The notes under the pieces were generated by a model. It saw only the letters and a list, made by a program, of their open reading frames with translations, was not told the origin of the DNA and did no database searches. Both the position numbers and the translations under genes were made by a program. A stretch of 64,000 nucleotides of DNA, taken from the NCBI GenBank assembly GCA_027559495.1, contig JAMXSV010000028.1, forward strand, positions 1,240,001-1,304,000, given 5' to 3'. The stretch is from Aurifilum marmelostoma (taxonomy: Eukaryota; Ascomycota; Sordariomycetes; Diaporthales; Cryphonectriaceae). This document shows positions 32,659 to 43,512 of this stretch, in pieces (position 1 is the stretch's first letter; every line of letters begins with the position of its first letter).

Positions 32659-33989
32659 CCTAGACGAGAAGAGAAGACAAGAAGACTTAAGAAGACAAAG
32701 AGAGCAAGAATAAAGTTAAAAGTCACAGTACATAGCCGGGTGTGTGTGGTGCTACGAATAATGATGACGCGAGGCTGAGAGACCAGAGGAGAGAGCAGAT
32801 GGCCAGTCGTCTTGGCGGCGTCCGAGAATGCAGCAGGCCGGCCACCTTGACCATGACCTTTTCCGGAGGTCGAGACCTTGTCGATCAGATCAGGGGATCT
32901 ACCCGCTGATAGTATTGATAGTAGCAGACCCTGGATCGATCTCGACTGCTCAGCCCTGGGGAGGGGGGAGGGGGAGGGGGGGCCTCCCTACCTTCTCAAG
33001 CCACCATGTACAAACCATAGTACTACGTGTCGAATACTACTATTGCGATAAAGATGCAAGGCACCTGCATATGTATCTGCAGCTACCAGGGCTGACCGAT
33101 CGACACGGTATGGGTCATATGCATGATGTAGTCTTCTCTAGAAATATGTGTATTATGGTACCGTGAGTATGTAGAGTCTGTCTTTCTCGCTCTCTCTCTC
33201 TCTCTCTGTGTGTGTGTGTTGTCTCTCTTCGGGTTACGGAAGACGGTCTGCCCTCGGGAAATGGGCTTGCGACAATCCAAAACGGACCCCGTGAAACAGC
33301 CAACACCACCTAGAAACTGGGCCGGCCTTTTCTTTCTACAGGACATGTATCATTTCCTCTCCTTTCTCTACCCGAATCTTCTCTCACAGCCATTGCAAGT
33401 TTATTGGGTCTCAAAGCCTCACCTCGTCCTTCTTGGGATTTCTGAAGAGAGTGTGTAAAGGAGAGCAGAGATCCTTGCTTTGGTTTGAGGCCGGTGCTGA
33501 TGCTTAGTGCATACCAAGGACCTACGACAGGCTGCGCCTCCACCACCACCACCAAGCAGCGAGACCCCCACTAGTGAGCACTACTGCTGTATTACTGCAC
33601 CTTTCTGTTCAGACAGTTTCACACGTCACTTCTGTCTTCTTCTTCAACAACCACCACCAATTCAGCCCGACAAGCAATCACCAAAGAAAATAGAGAAGAA
33701 GAAAAACAGGAGCCCGGAAGAGAACTGCTGCCAATTGGGCTCAGCCCATCAATACAACAAACACTCTACTACACTGTTTCTGTTCCATCTGGTCCTCATG
33801 GCTACAGAGAGGTAGCTTTTCTTCTTGTACTACTACTCTTTCCAACCTATGCTACAGCTTCTCAAGCTGAGCTATTATACAACACGACATCTCGAGGTAT
33901 GGACCAATGCATGTAGAAGATCCCATGAGTGGAGGAAGAAGCTAATAGCACCTTTGGCGGCAGGATCTTGCTCTCTGACCGTCAACACC
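32659..33989. other. 1.3-kb intergenic region upstream of TVP38
   Basis: No gene is supportable. It contains a (CT)n(GT)n tract near 33188-33220, a G-rich stretch (32957-32984) and a tagtacta-type motif near 33018. The frame upstream of 33990 is open to 33825 but reads MYYYSFQPMLQLLK with no conserved character, so it is probably leader. Confidence 0.5.
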
Positions 33990-35276
33990 ATGCCCGCCGA
34001 CCATCACCAACCCGCGGCAGCCGGCCTGTCCGCCTCCCCTTCAGCACCCAACAAGACGCCCTCCTCCTCCTCCAGCTTGTCTTCCTCCTCGCCGCCTCCC
34101 TCGAGAGACTCCTCCCACGCCCCGTTCCGCGATGACCTCAACGACGAGCACGACGCGCCCCCAACACCCGCAGTGCCCTGGGCCCGCGCCTCCACAGCCC
34201 CATCCTCAACATCCGCCCGGCGCCTCTCGACGCCCTACAGCTTACACGGCCGCCGCCACTCGGGCGCCACCACGCCCACCGACCTCCGCTCCCAGCTGTC
34301 CGCCCTCGTCTCCGCCTCCATAACAGCTGCGCGCAACCTATACAACCACTCCGTGAGCGTCTACGCAGGGCTCTCCCCGACCCAGCAGTTCCTCGCCCTG
34401 GCCGCCGCCGTGGTCGTGCTCGCCCTGTCCATCACCCTCCTCGTCTTCTCGCACCGCCTCTTCACCCTGCTGGCGCCCATCGCCGTTTCCTGGCGCGCCC
34501 TCCCCGGCGGCTGGCTCATCATCTGGGCCCTCACCTTTTTCGTCGCCTTCCCGCCTCTCGTCGGCTACAGCACGGCCTGCACCGTCGCCGGCTTTGTCTA
34601 CGGCTTCCCCCTCGGCTGGCCCATTGTCGCCTCCGCCACCGTCGCCGGTTCTGCCGCCGCATTCGCCGCCAGCCGCACCGTGCTCTCCGGCTACGTCGAC
34701 CGCCTCGTCGGCACCGACCACCGCTTCGTCGCCCTTGGCCAGGTCCTCCGCCGTGACGGCCTCGGCGTCCTCGCCCTCGTCCGCTTCTGCCCTCTGCCCT
34801 ACAGCCTGTCCAACGGCTTCCTCGCCACAGTTCCCTCCATCCGCATCGCTGGTTTCGCCCTCGCCACCGCCTTCGCCTCGCCGAAGCTGCTCGTCCACGT
34901 CTTCATCGGCTCCAGGCTCGCCCTGCTCGCCGAGCGCGGCGACGAGATGACCTTTGGCGACAGGCTCGTCAACTACCTCTCCATGCTCGTCGGTGCCCTC
35001 GTCGGCATGGGCGTCGGCTACTTCATCTACCGCCGCACTATGGCGCGCGCCGAGGAGCTGGCCCGGGAGGAGGCCGAGGCGGGGAGGCCGCTCGAGGGCA
35101 GAGCGAGGGGTGGTGGTGCAGGCGGGGGAGAGTATCTGGACGAGGACGAGGAGGCGGCTCTTGCCGGGGCTGAGGATGCCAGGCTGATGAACCCAGAGGA
35201 CGCGGCTGCGCTGATGGTGGATGATGATGATATCTCCCTATGGGACACGGCGGGGGATGACGGCTGGGGGGGATGA
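33990..35276 (+). CDS. TVP38: Tvp38-family Golgi membrane protein (VTT/SNARE-associated)
   Basis: Multi-span membrane protein of the Golgi/Tlg2 compartment in yeast; the VTT family is implicated in lipid scrambling. Single exon, 428 residues. Start chosen at MPADHHQ (33990). A Ser/Pro-rich cytosolic N-terminus of about 130 residues is followed by membrane segments near 134-155 (FLALAAAVVVLALSITLLVF), 175-192, 194-212 (CTVAGFVYGFPLGWPIV), 214-230, 284-305 and 330-346. The VTT core includes WLIIWALTFFVAFPPLVGYS and the re-entrant-loop motif RFCPLPYSLSNGFLATVPSI near 265-284. The acidic C-terminus (EYLDEDEEAALAGAEDARLM, DDDDISLWDTAGDDGWGG) is cytosolic and conserved in length among fungal members. 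Base composition is very C-rich at third positions. The gene converges on the uncharacterised Cys-Pro protein. Confidence 0.93.
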   Translation: MPADHHQPAAAGLSASPSAPNKTPSSSSSLSSSSPPPSRDSSHAPFRDDLNDEHDAPPTPAVPWARASTAPSSTSARRLSTPYSLHGRRHSGATTPTDLRSQLSALVSASITAARNLYNHSVSVYAGLSPTQQFLALAAAVVVLALSITLLVFSHRLFTLLAPIAVSWRALPGGWLIIWALTFFVAFPPLVGYSTACTVAGFVYGFPLGWPIVASATVAGSAAAFAASRTVLSGYVDRLVGTDHRFVALGQVLRRDGLGVLALVRFCPLPYSLSNGFLATVPSIRIAGFALATAFASPKLLVHVFIGSRLALLAERGDEMTFGDRLVNYLSMLVGALVGMGVGYFIYRRTMARAEELAREEAEAGRPLEGRARGGGAGGGEYLDEDEEAALAGAEDARLMNPEDAAALMVDDDDISLWDTAGDDGWGG

Positions 35277-35762
35277 GGACGGAGGTTACAGGGACGAGGA
35301 AGAAGCTGTGGGTGGGAAAGGCGGGAGGAAAGATTGATGATGATGATGCATGCTGCCGAGAAATCCAAGATAGATAGACAGACAGAAAGACAGACAGTGT
35401 GAACTGGACAGAGACAGAAAGCTGGCTCTCCCAGTACGATAGAGATGTGGCACTCGTCATACACATGAATAGAAACTGGCAAGCCTTGGTGACCATAGAC
35501 AGACAGGTCAGTCAATTGTGTGAATATTGTAATGGTATCATTGCGTCCTTGTCATTATAGCACCACAGCCTGTTCAAAGTGCGTGCCCTACCAATGGTTA
35601 TCAAAATGATCCAACGCCAACCCAGTTTCAACTCAACCCCTTTAGTGAGAATGGCAAAAACGCCCCCGCTCGCTCGCAATACAATACAAATCATTCAAAC
35701 AAAAAAAGAGGAAAAGGAAAAAGAGGAAAAAAAAAGAAGAAAAAAAAGAAAAAAAGAGACCA
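35277..35762. other. Convergent 3' flanks
   Basis: 486 bases between two converging stop codons. Repeats seen: (ATG)-like near 35335, gaca repeats near 35375-35395 and an A/G tract at 35700-35760. No gene seen. Confidence 0.55.
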
Positions 35763-37597
35763 TCATTGTTGGTGTGTTTGCCCGCCCTGGAAAAGCTGCA
35801 TAAACTGAATCGCCTGTTCCATATTGTACCCGATAAAGACGGGTCCATTGAAGACCATTTGAGGTACTGTCATGCCTGTGGAGGGCCCAGCAGCCTTGGA
35901 GCCGCCGGTGGTGGTGCCGGTCATGTTGATAAAGGTTGGCTGATGAGACGGGGGAGGGCTGTCGGGAGGTGCGGGCTGTGGATGGTCCCGAGCTGCAGGG
36001 AACTTGAGAGGTGTAGGGAAGTGCTGACCTGCAGCCTGTTGTTTGTCCTGTGCAGGCTGTGGTGGAGGCGGGTTGTGGTGTTCATCCATCTTGGGGAACT
36101 CGGACAGACCCGGACCATTCAGCCGCATCTTGGTATGATCAAAAGGACATTTGGATGGTCGCGCCGTCGGTGCCGCCTTGGGTGTCTCGGCAGGAGCTGG
36201 AGAGGGCATACGAACTGGCGCGGGGGGAGAGGTTGCTCGCTCCGCCCGGTCATCGGGCGGTGGGATGGGGACAGAGATGCCCCATGGTCTACTCGGGCTC
36301 TCGCCAACCCGTACTTCCTTCAACGGGCGGTCGAAGCGGCCGGTGCGGTCGAGGTCCTGCTCCTCCTCCTCCACGGGGGTTTCGGCCTCGGTCACGCCAC
36401 CTGCCAAGTCCTCCGTCACGCTCGCCGTCACGTTCTGGGCCCAGTCGCTGACACGACGATCCGACGACCGATCATTTGCCGCCTTGGTATGGTCGGGCTC
36501 CGGCAGCATGGGGGCATGCAGATGGGACAGATCTTCAATCATGGACACAATGTTGCCATACTTGGCGTCGAGCTTTCGGATCTGATCCTCGGTCCTCTGA
36601 TTCCTCCGCAGACAGACCTCGTGGCTTCTGGGCAGTTCGTGCTTGTGTGTCTCGACGTAGCGGGCAATCTCCTCGGGTGAGTGCTTGTCCAGATATCTGA
36701 TGGGACACTTGGCGGCTGCGCCGTTCGTCGTTGGATCAGAGGAGCCGTCAAGCATGGCGGCGCAGATGGGGTCACCAGCCGGGTGTGGGGTGGGATGATC
36801 GCCCGTTCCATCTCCGTCCCCGGCGGTGGAAGTCTCCTGCTTGACTGCGGAGAATGGACACTGCAGGTGGCCCTTCTTGCCCTCCACCGTGAAGTCCTTC
36901 TCCAGGACGGTCGACAGCTCCGAGGTCATCCTGGTCGAGGCACCACCGCGGGTGGACGTGGCAGCCTTGCCGGCGTCGGCCAAGGTTTGGAGCTGGCTGG
37001 CAACCTTCTTGCCCTCGCGGATGAAGAGGGCGAGCTGAGCCTGTGAGCTGTCGGACCCGAGGCGGCTGGGAAGGGGGGACGAAGCTGGCGGATGTCGGGG
37101 TGGGTGGGATTTGTAGCTTCGCGATGGTCTCTGCAACGTCGGGAGCACAGGGAGCGTATTTGTCGGCCAGGGCCTGATACTGGAATGAGGAGGATGGTGG
37201 TCAGTAAAACCGCAGGGGTGTCTGGAGAGGTGGAGTGACAGGATCAGGTGGGTGTGGATGCTGCAGCTAAGCAGGGCCGAGGCAGGACATTATTTTATTC
37301 CCATTTTTTTTTCCAAAAAAAAAAAAAAAAAGAGAGTCAGACAAGTGGTAAGAGGTTTGTCTCCAAGAACTGCCAGAAGGCAGTTCAATGCAGATCTAGA
37401 GCTAAAGGTTGTTCATCATGAAAGCAGGGCCAGAAAGGATTATACAGAAATATAAAAAAAGGGCATACCTGCTCGTGGGCGTAGCGCAGCTTGTGCTCCA
37501 GGATGGTCTTCCGGTCGGTCAGAGTCTGAAGCTCGTTGGCCACGGCGTTGAAGGACTCAACCAACTTCGGGATCAGCTGGAGCGAGTCCATATCCAT
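35763..37597 (-). CDS. Uncharacterised protein with repeated Cys-Pro motifs (one apparent frameshift)
   Basis: Not a named family to me. Two exons (37597-37469, 37179-35763) sum to 515 codons plus one base. The N-terminal coiled coil reads MDMDSLQLIPKLVESFNAVA, continuing with LTDRKTILEHKLRYAHEQ and YQALADKYAP. Just after ASFV, at a C6 run near 37082-37087, the frame slips by one. Dropping one C joins it to PSRLGSDSSQAQLALFIREG. Three short Cys-Pro motifs recur: LQCPFSAVKQE; AKCPIRYLDKHSPEEIARYV, ending PRSHEVCLRR; and SKCPFDHTKMRLNG. They could be metal or peptide-binding elements. The C-terminus (NGPVFIGYNMEQAIQFMQLF) is hydrophobic and looks conserved. Proline-rich spacers lie between. It probably shares a promoter region with the divergent S33 peptidase. 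Confidence 0.8.
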
Positions 37598-38667
37598 GGC
37601 GGCCAGCTGGACATGGAGAAGAAAGGACCGACGTGCAGCACATTGGACCTCGGAGGATTTTATCCAGCAGAGGCGTTGTGGAAGGAAGAAGTGGCCATGG
37701 AAAAATGGCGATTTGTTGTTGGTGTTGTTGTGGAGGTGGAAAATAATCAGGTGGGAGGGAGGGAATTTTGCGTAGGGGATTTTTGCTCTGGGCTTTTGCA
37801 GGTGCTTTTCCTAGATTGCCCATGTGTGTGGTGTTACTGTAGGCCGATGCCGGATGGGGGGCTTCAGATAGCCTCCTGACCTGTACCACCGCGATGCTGT
37901 AGTACCTGACGAGAGATGCCTAGGGCAGTGGGTACCTGGACCGCGTGCCTAGAGGATGGCCGCCCAGCCCGCTGTACAGGTGCCACGGCGCTGAAGATCA
38001 CTAACAGGCACCCCCGGCGTCTCAGTACGTACTATGTATCCTCTGCAGTCGGACGATGCATGTCTGAGGCGGCATATTAGATGGTGTACTGTAAATTATT
38101 TGTGAGGGTATCATGACGATATTTCAAGAGAGCCTCACATGGAAACTCTATAACTTCTGTCACATGGGTAAGGAGTCGACACACGGCTCCTGTAGAGGAG
38201 GGTGTCTCTATCTGCATTCAGTGTTTTCCGCATTGCTTGCCCAATCGAGGTGGGGGATGGATGCACTGTCTGCCGGGGCACGCTTCCGCTTCTGAGCAAG
38301 TGGCAGTCTCCTTCCCACCCCCCCCCCCCCCACACGCTGCAACATTTGTATCACCGACTTGGGCCTCTCCTCTCTGCCTGTCTCCTCACCTTAGCAGCGG
38401 CATACGATGATACGTTGCCGTTTATTGCAATCGTAGAGTGCCAACTGCTTACTTAAGGCACATCGTCTTTCCCTCAGACCGCGTCCTACTGTTCCTCTAT
38501 AGAAATACACCCAGTCACGACTCGTGATATCTCCTCTCCTTACCCTGCTTCCCAAATCAGTCCTTGATCCTTTTATCTTGGGCTTTTCCGTCTGTGTTTT
38601 CTTGAAGATTCAGATACTGTCGTGATATCTTCCTTTCTCCCCATTCTACCTGCAGCCAGTTTAAAAC
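37598..38667. other. Divergent promoter region
   Basis: No gene in 1.07 kb between the Cys-Pro protein and the S33 peptidase. It contains the 10-bp palindrome agtacgtact (38024-38033) and a C14-15 run near 38317-38331. Pyrimidine-rich leader sequence precedes 38668. Confidence 0.55.
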
Positions 38668-40485
38668 ATGGCCTCGCTTGCAATCCCCGCTGCCAGGCTG
38701 ATTAGAAGCGCCAAACATGTCGTTCCAGGTGAGTAGACCAATTAATTAATACTCTGCCCGAGAATGCTGTCGACTGACTTATCACTGCATCTCACAAGGA
38801 CCCTTCCTGGTGACTGAATATCTGTTCTCCGTCCCCAAGGACTACCGCAATCCTCAGGACGGCGACATTCAGCTCTTTGCAAGATCAGCCACCAAATACG
38901 AGGCGTCTGCTCCTACCTTTGAGCAGCCCACAACCCAGAGACCGTGGAGTAAGCCGACCTGATGATGATGATGGTGGTGGTGGTGATGGTGATGATGATC
39001 CTGGTACTCACCCACACTCAATTGCACACACGAGATTAACCAATGCTTCTTGATCTTTCTCTCAGTGGTCTACCTGCAAGGCGGCCCTGGCTTCGGCAAT
39101 CCTGAGCCCCAGGACTCGCCTCTGACCCGCTTCGTCCTCAGCAAGGGCTACCAGATCCTCTTTCTCGACTACAGAGGCGTCGGGCTCAGCACGCCCGTCA
39201 CGGCAGACACCATCCCCCAGCAGGCCGCCGACCAGTTCGAGTACCTCAAGCACTTCCGCCAGGACAACAACGTGCGAGACCTCGAGGCCGTGCGCAGCTA
39301 CCTCATCGCCGGGGTTGTCGACCCCGTCAAGAGGAAGTGGTCCATCTTTGGCCAGAGCTTTGGCGGCTTCGTCTGCCTGTCGTATCTGTCCAAGTACCCC
39401 GAGGGCCTGAGCGACGTCTGGATCACAGGCGGCCTGGCGCCCGTCTCGAGGGGGCCCAAGGAGGTCTACCAGGCCACGTTCAAGAAGGTCTACGAGCGTA
39501 ACATGGCCTACTACAAAAAGTTCCCCGAGGATATCGCCACCGTCCGCAAGATCGTCTCCTACCTGCATGCCAAGAAGGACGGCGTGCGGCTTCCCGGGGG
39601 CGGGAGGCTGACGGCGAGACGCCTGCTCACCATCGGCGACATATTCGGTTTCCACGGCGGCCTCGACAACGTGCACGGCATGCTCCTGCGCATGGGCATG
39701 GACCTGGACCAGTACGGCTTCTTCACCCGTCCCACCCTCGACCAGTTCGAGACGTACCTGCCCTTCGACACAAGCCCCATCTACGCCATCCTGCACGAGG
39801 CCATCTACTGCTACAAGAACGGCGTCGCCTCCAACTGGGCCGCCCAGCAGGTGGGACAGGAGCTCGAGGACTTCCGCTGGCTCTCCGCCGACGACCACGG
39901 CTTCGACGACCCCGCTTTTGCGAGCGACACCACGCCGCTGTGCTTCACGGGCGAGATGATCTTCCCCTTCATGTTTGACGACTACCCCGAGCTGAACAGG
40001 ATGAAGGAGGCCGCCGAGATGCTCGCCCGGTACGACCAGTGGGACGACCTCTACGACGAGGAACAGCTCAAGAGGAACAGGGTCCCCGTCTATGCTGCGA
40101 GCTACATCGAGGACATGTATGTCGACTTTGACCTGGCGAGGGAGACGACTAGGAAGGTCAACGGAATCAAGACCTTTGAAACCAATATCAGTACGGATGG
40201 CCCACAGCCGCCCCCACAGCCCCCCCCCCAAAAAGCCCTCCTTCAAACATGAAAGGAGTAAAAAAGAGAGAGAGAGAGAAAAGGGAGCAGAGAAGAATTC
40301 GAACGTAGTTACTGACACAGAACGCGCCACCAGTGTATCACAATGCAATCCGAGCCCGATCCGACGAGGTGTTGTCGCAGCTCTTCAAATGTGAGCATTT
40401 TTCTACTTACCGAAACCTATAATATACTCTTGTGTAGGCTACTGACGAGGATGTCTTGACAGTGCGGGAAGACTCCATCGACTAA
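38668..40485 (+). CDS. Prolyl aminopeptidase (S33 alpha/beta hydrolase)
   Basis: Serine exopeptidase predicted to remove N-terminal proline from peptides. Five exons (38668-38728, 38799-38948, 39066-40190, 40334-40390, 40463-40485) give 471 residues; the last exon has only 7 codons before TAA. The alpha/beta-hydrolase core has the oxyanion segment VYLQGGPGFGNPEPQD, in which Gln replaces the usual His, then ILFLDYRGVGLSTP, and the nucleophile elbow FGQSFGGFVCLSYL (Ser near residue 166). Family-specific text includes GGLAPVSRGPKEVYQATFKK and the acidic-residue region YIEDMYVDFDLA. The C-terminal catalytic His is probably in MYHNAIRARSDEVLSQLF. The start MASLAIPAARLIRSAKH is moderately basic and could be a weak organelle signal. 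Introns have canonical ends. It converges on the carboxylesterase. Confidence 0.93.
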
Positions 40486-40635
40486 GGATGCATCGCGCTC
40501 TTCAGCCCAATAATTCCACCAAGGCCACAATCTAGGGGCACAGGCTTCAACAGGGCGAGGCCTTCTACGACTGGTAGAATCTCAAAGGGGCCCGAATCGT
40601 CTACAGTGAACTTATACAAGCCTGAGTCCGGTGAA

Positions 40636-40668
<33 letters not shown>

Positions 40669-40722
40669 TCTTATACATCTATGATCACGTTGTGAACGAC
40701 CTTGTTTGGTACATACAGGACC
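40486..40722. repeat. Convergent spacer with (AT)n microsatellite
   Basis: The 237-base gap between two converging genes holds an interrupted (AT)n run at about 40637-40668. No gene. Confidence 0.8.
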
Positions 40723-42532
40723 TTATATAGGTATCTTGGCAGCCACACTCTTCCAAAAATCACACCGCGTCTTGAACTGCGTCAACTTGACGTCGGCAAA
40801 ACCATCAGCGTTGATGTTGAACTCCTCGCCTGACGAGAGCGGGGGCACGCCCGAGATGTTGCTAGGTGTCAACTTCATAGCGTTCGGGTCGCCTGTCATG
40901 AAGAAGGACGCAAAGGCCCCAGTGTAGCCTTCGTAGATTTCCGGCTCGGTCTTTTGCACGGAACTGATCGTATTCCACTGAAGGATGTGCGTGAAAGATT
41001 AGCATCTATCTCTGGTCCCATCAGCAAGGTCAAGGGGGAAGGCGCACCCATCCAGTATCCGAACCATGAGTTGCAGGCGAAATCGAGTATTCACCCAAAT
41101 AACTGCCTTTGGGCGCCGCGCCCGCCATCCAGTATCCAGGACAGGCCAACACAGAGTCCCTAAAAATCAGCCCGGCCCGGATAAATGTCGTGTTGTAGCT
41201 CGGGATGAGCTCGCTGCTCCCGTCCTCCGGGTACAGCTCCTTGACCCTCGCCAGGTCCGCCTCGGAGAAGTCAGGTAGGTAGCCCGCCAGCCAGCCGTCA
41301 AAGCTAGCCAGGCTCGAGTTGAAAGGTGGCGAGCCCGTGTTATTCGCATCCGCCAGCCCAGGAGGGACAAAGTTCTGGCCCTCGTGGGTGTTATACATAC
41401 CCCAGCCATAGTCCATGTTCACCAAGCCCTTCTCGCTTGCCTCGCTCAGCCGCATCGTCAGAAACCGCCCATCAATCACAGGCGCCCACGTATAACTGCT
41501 CGTATTGTACGTGTGGCTCGAGTCCACCACCAGACTCGCGTCGCGCAGGGTCTGCACGTCGGCTTTTTTGAGGCATGCCAGGCTCCCCGGGCCAGTTCCG
41601 CAGCCTGCCAGCGTGCTAAAGTTGTCGTAGATGGCCTGGGCCTGAGGGGCGTCGTAGTCATACGTCTTGACCCAGAAGGGACTCGAGGCTAGGGCTTGAT
41701 TAAGTCTTGGACGCGTGTTCTGGGTCTCTGGGAGGCCGGCTCTCGCGATGGCCTGGGCTACTACGCTGCCTGCGCCGGCGGACTGGCCCCAGATGGAGAT
41801 TTGGTCTGGGTCGCCTCCGAAGGCCGAGATGTACTTTTGGGTCCCTGTGCTTCTGGTCAGTGCTTCTTCATTCCAAGGAAAAATTGAACGGCAAGAAGGG
41901 GAAAAAAGAAATGAAATTTCATTGAATGACAACTCACACTTGATAGCAGCATCTTGATCCAACAGTCCCGGATTCAAATCACTTCCATTGCGATCCGCCG
42001 CAATCTCCTTGCCCGGCAAGAACCCAAACGCATTCGTCCTATAATTCGCATACACAAAGACCAAGTCCGTCCCCTCGGACACATTCAGCACAGGATACGC
42101 GCTCGGCGGGATCGAGAAGCTGGCGCTCCCCTCGATATAAGCCCCGCCGTAGAACACGACCACGACAGGGCGCAGCGGCACTGCCGCCGCCCAGAGCCGC
42201 GAGTATAAGCCCAGGTACAGGCAGTCCTCGGAACCGTTGACGGTGCGCTGGGGACACATGTCAAAGGTTTGGGTGGAGTTGTAGACGGTGCCGTTAGGGA
42301 GGGGGGCCGGGGGTTGCGGGCCGCGGAACCGGAGGGAACCGAGGGGCGGGGCGGCGAAGGGGATCTTTTGCCAGTAGGATATGTTGTAGGTGGACGAGTA
42401 GGCGCCTTGGAAGGTGCCATAGTCTAGGGATGCGAGGAGGTCCTGCTCGGCGAGGACCGTGGTGGGCAGGAGGAAGGTGGGGGGGAGGAGGAGGAGGAGG
42501 AGCCCGTGGAGGAAGGAGCGAAAGGACATCAT
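40723..42532 (-). CDS. Secreted type-B carboxylesterase/lipase family protein
   Basis: Predicted extracellular serine esterase. Three exons (42532-41938, 41844-41048, 40977-40723) give 548 residues. The N-terminus MMSFRSFLHGLLLLLLPPT then FLLPTTVLAEQD is a clear signal peptide with cleavage near Ala-Glu. Features in order: QKIPFAAPPLGSLRFRGPQP, SEDCLYLGLY, the oxyanion strand VVVVFYGGAYIEGS (Tyr-Gly-Gly-Ala in place of the usual His-Gly-Gly-Gly), the nucleophile GDPDQISIWGQSAGAGSVVA (Ser near 214), a candidate acid in MYNTHEGQNF and the His region SPATHGSDTGW. Many N-glycosylation sequons fit secretion. The exon joins rebuild AAIK-W-TQKYISAFGGDP and SDTGW-WNTISSVQ. The paired start Met codons at 42532 and 42529 are equivalent. 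The substrate is unknown. Confidence 0.93.
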
Positions 42533-43512
42533 CGTCAAGGCTGCCTAAGAGGGTGGAGGGGGGAAAGGGGGAAGGAGAGAGGCCAGTAATGACGAGGAGA
42601 AACGCCCCAGAGGAAAAGGAAGGAGGAGGGCGGTCTTCATATTGGCTTGGCTGGTCAGGAAAGGCAAAATATTCAGTTTTTATGTTTTTTTATTCTCCCT
42701 ACTTCGGGGCGATGTTCCAGGGCACTCGACTTGCTACATCCATGAGATAGCCCGAGGATCCGGAAGACGAAGCCGACATCAGACATGAATGGTCTCTAGG
42801 CCAAGGCTTAGAGGCACAGAAAATGGAACGGCTCGCTGTTGCAAAGTGACATCGCCTCCCCGCAGGTTGGTGACGATGTTGATCGACATAGTGGGGACAG
42901 TCCACTTGCATGTTCTCCCCGCATTGTGAATAATGATGGGGAGGAGATCCGGGGGATCCTGTGGAGGCGAGGAGGAGACCAGGAAGAAGGGCCTGCATCG
43001 TGCAGGCCCAGAGAGAGAGTTTGGGGGGGAAAATAAAAATAAAAATGAAAAAATGGAAAAAAAAGGTCCCATCACTAGTAGGAGGAGAAACGTTTTCATT
43101 TGGAAGTCCACCAATAAGGGAATTGGTGACGCTTTTGAGTGCACGGTTGAAAGGATGCTTAAATAAAGTTCTGCAGACCAACTTCCAGGTTAAGCGAACA
43201 AAGTGCTCGGGTTCTGCTGCTAATCATAACCCGAATGTACTTAACAACAATTGTCCGTGGCCTGTCCTTCCTTGAATCTGCTCGTGGACTTTTCATGTTT
43301 ATTACTTTTCGCCCACTTCATTGATAGCAATAAGAACAAAATGCCTTTCTGAATTAGATAGTCAGTCTGTCCTGTCCCGCCCTGCCCCATCCACGGTAAC
43401 TCGTTCCCCAAGGTATCAAAAGAGCACACACATATCCATAAGCATCTCTCATCACAATCGTGCATCTGCTGCTTCCGTGTTTTCGAAAGTGCAAGGTCGG
43501 TTCCTGCTTGCT
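42533..43512. other. Intergenic: esterase promoter and BTB gene 3' flank
   Basis: No gene is supportable. Purine-rich plus-strand blocks near 42545-42640 mirror a pyrimidine-rich leader of the esterase. An A-rich tract lies near 43030-43066. Confidence 0.5.

Noticed and set aside
39062..40348. 428-codon open frame antisense to the prolyl aminopeptidase
   Set aside because: It covers the real gene's intron junctions and has a biased, featureless composition.
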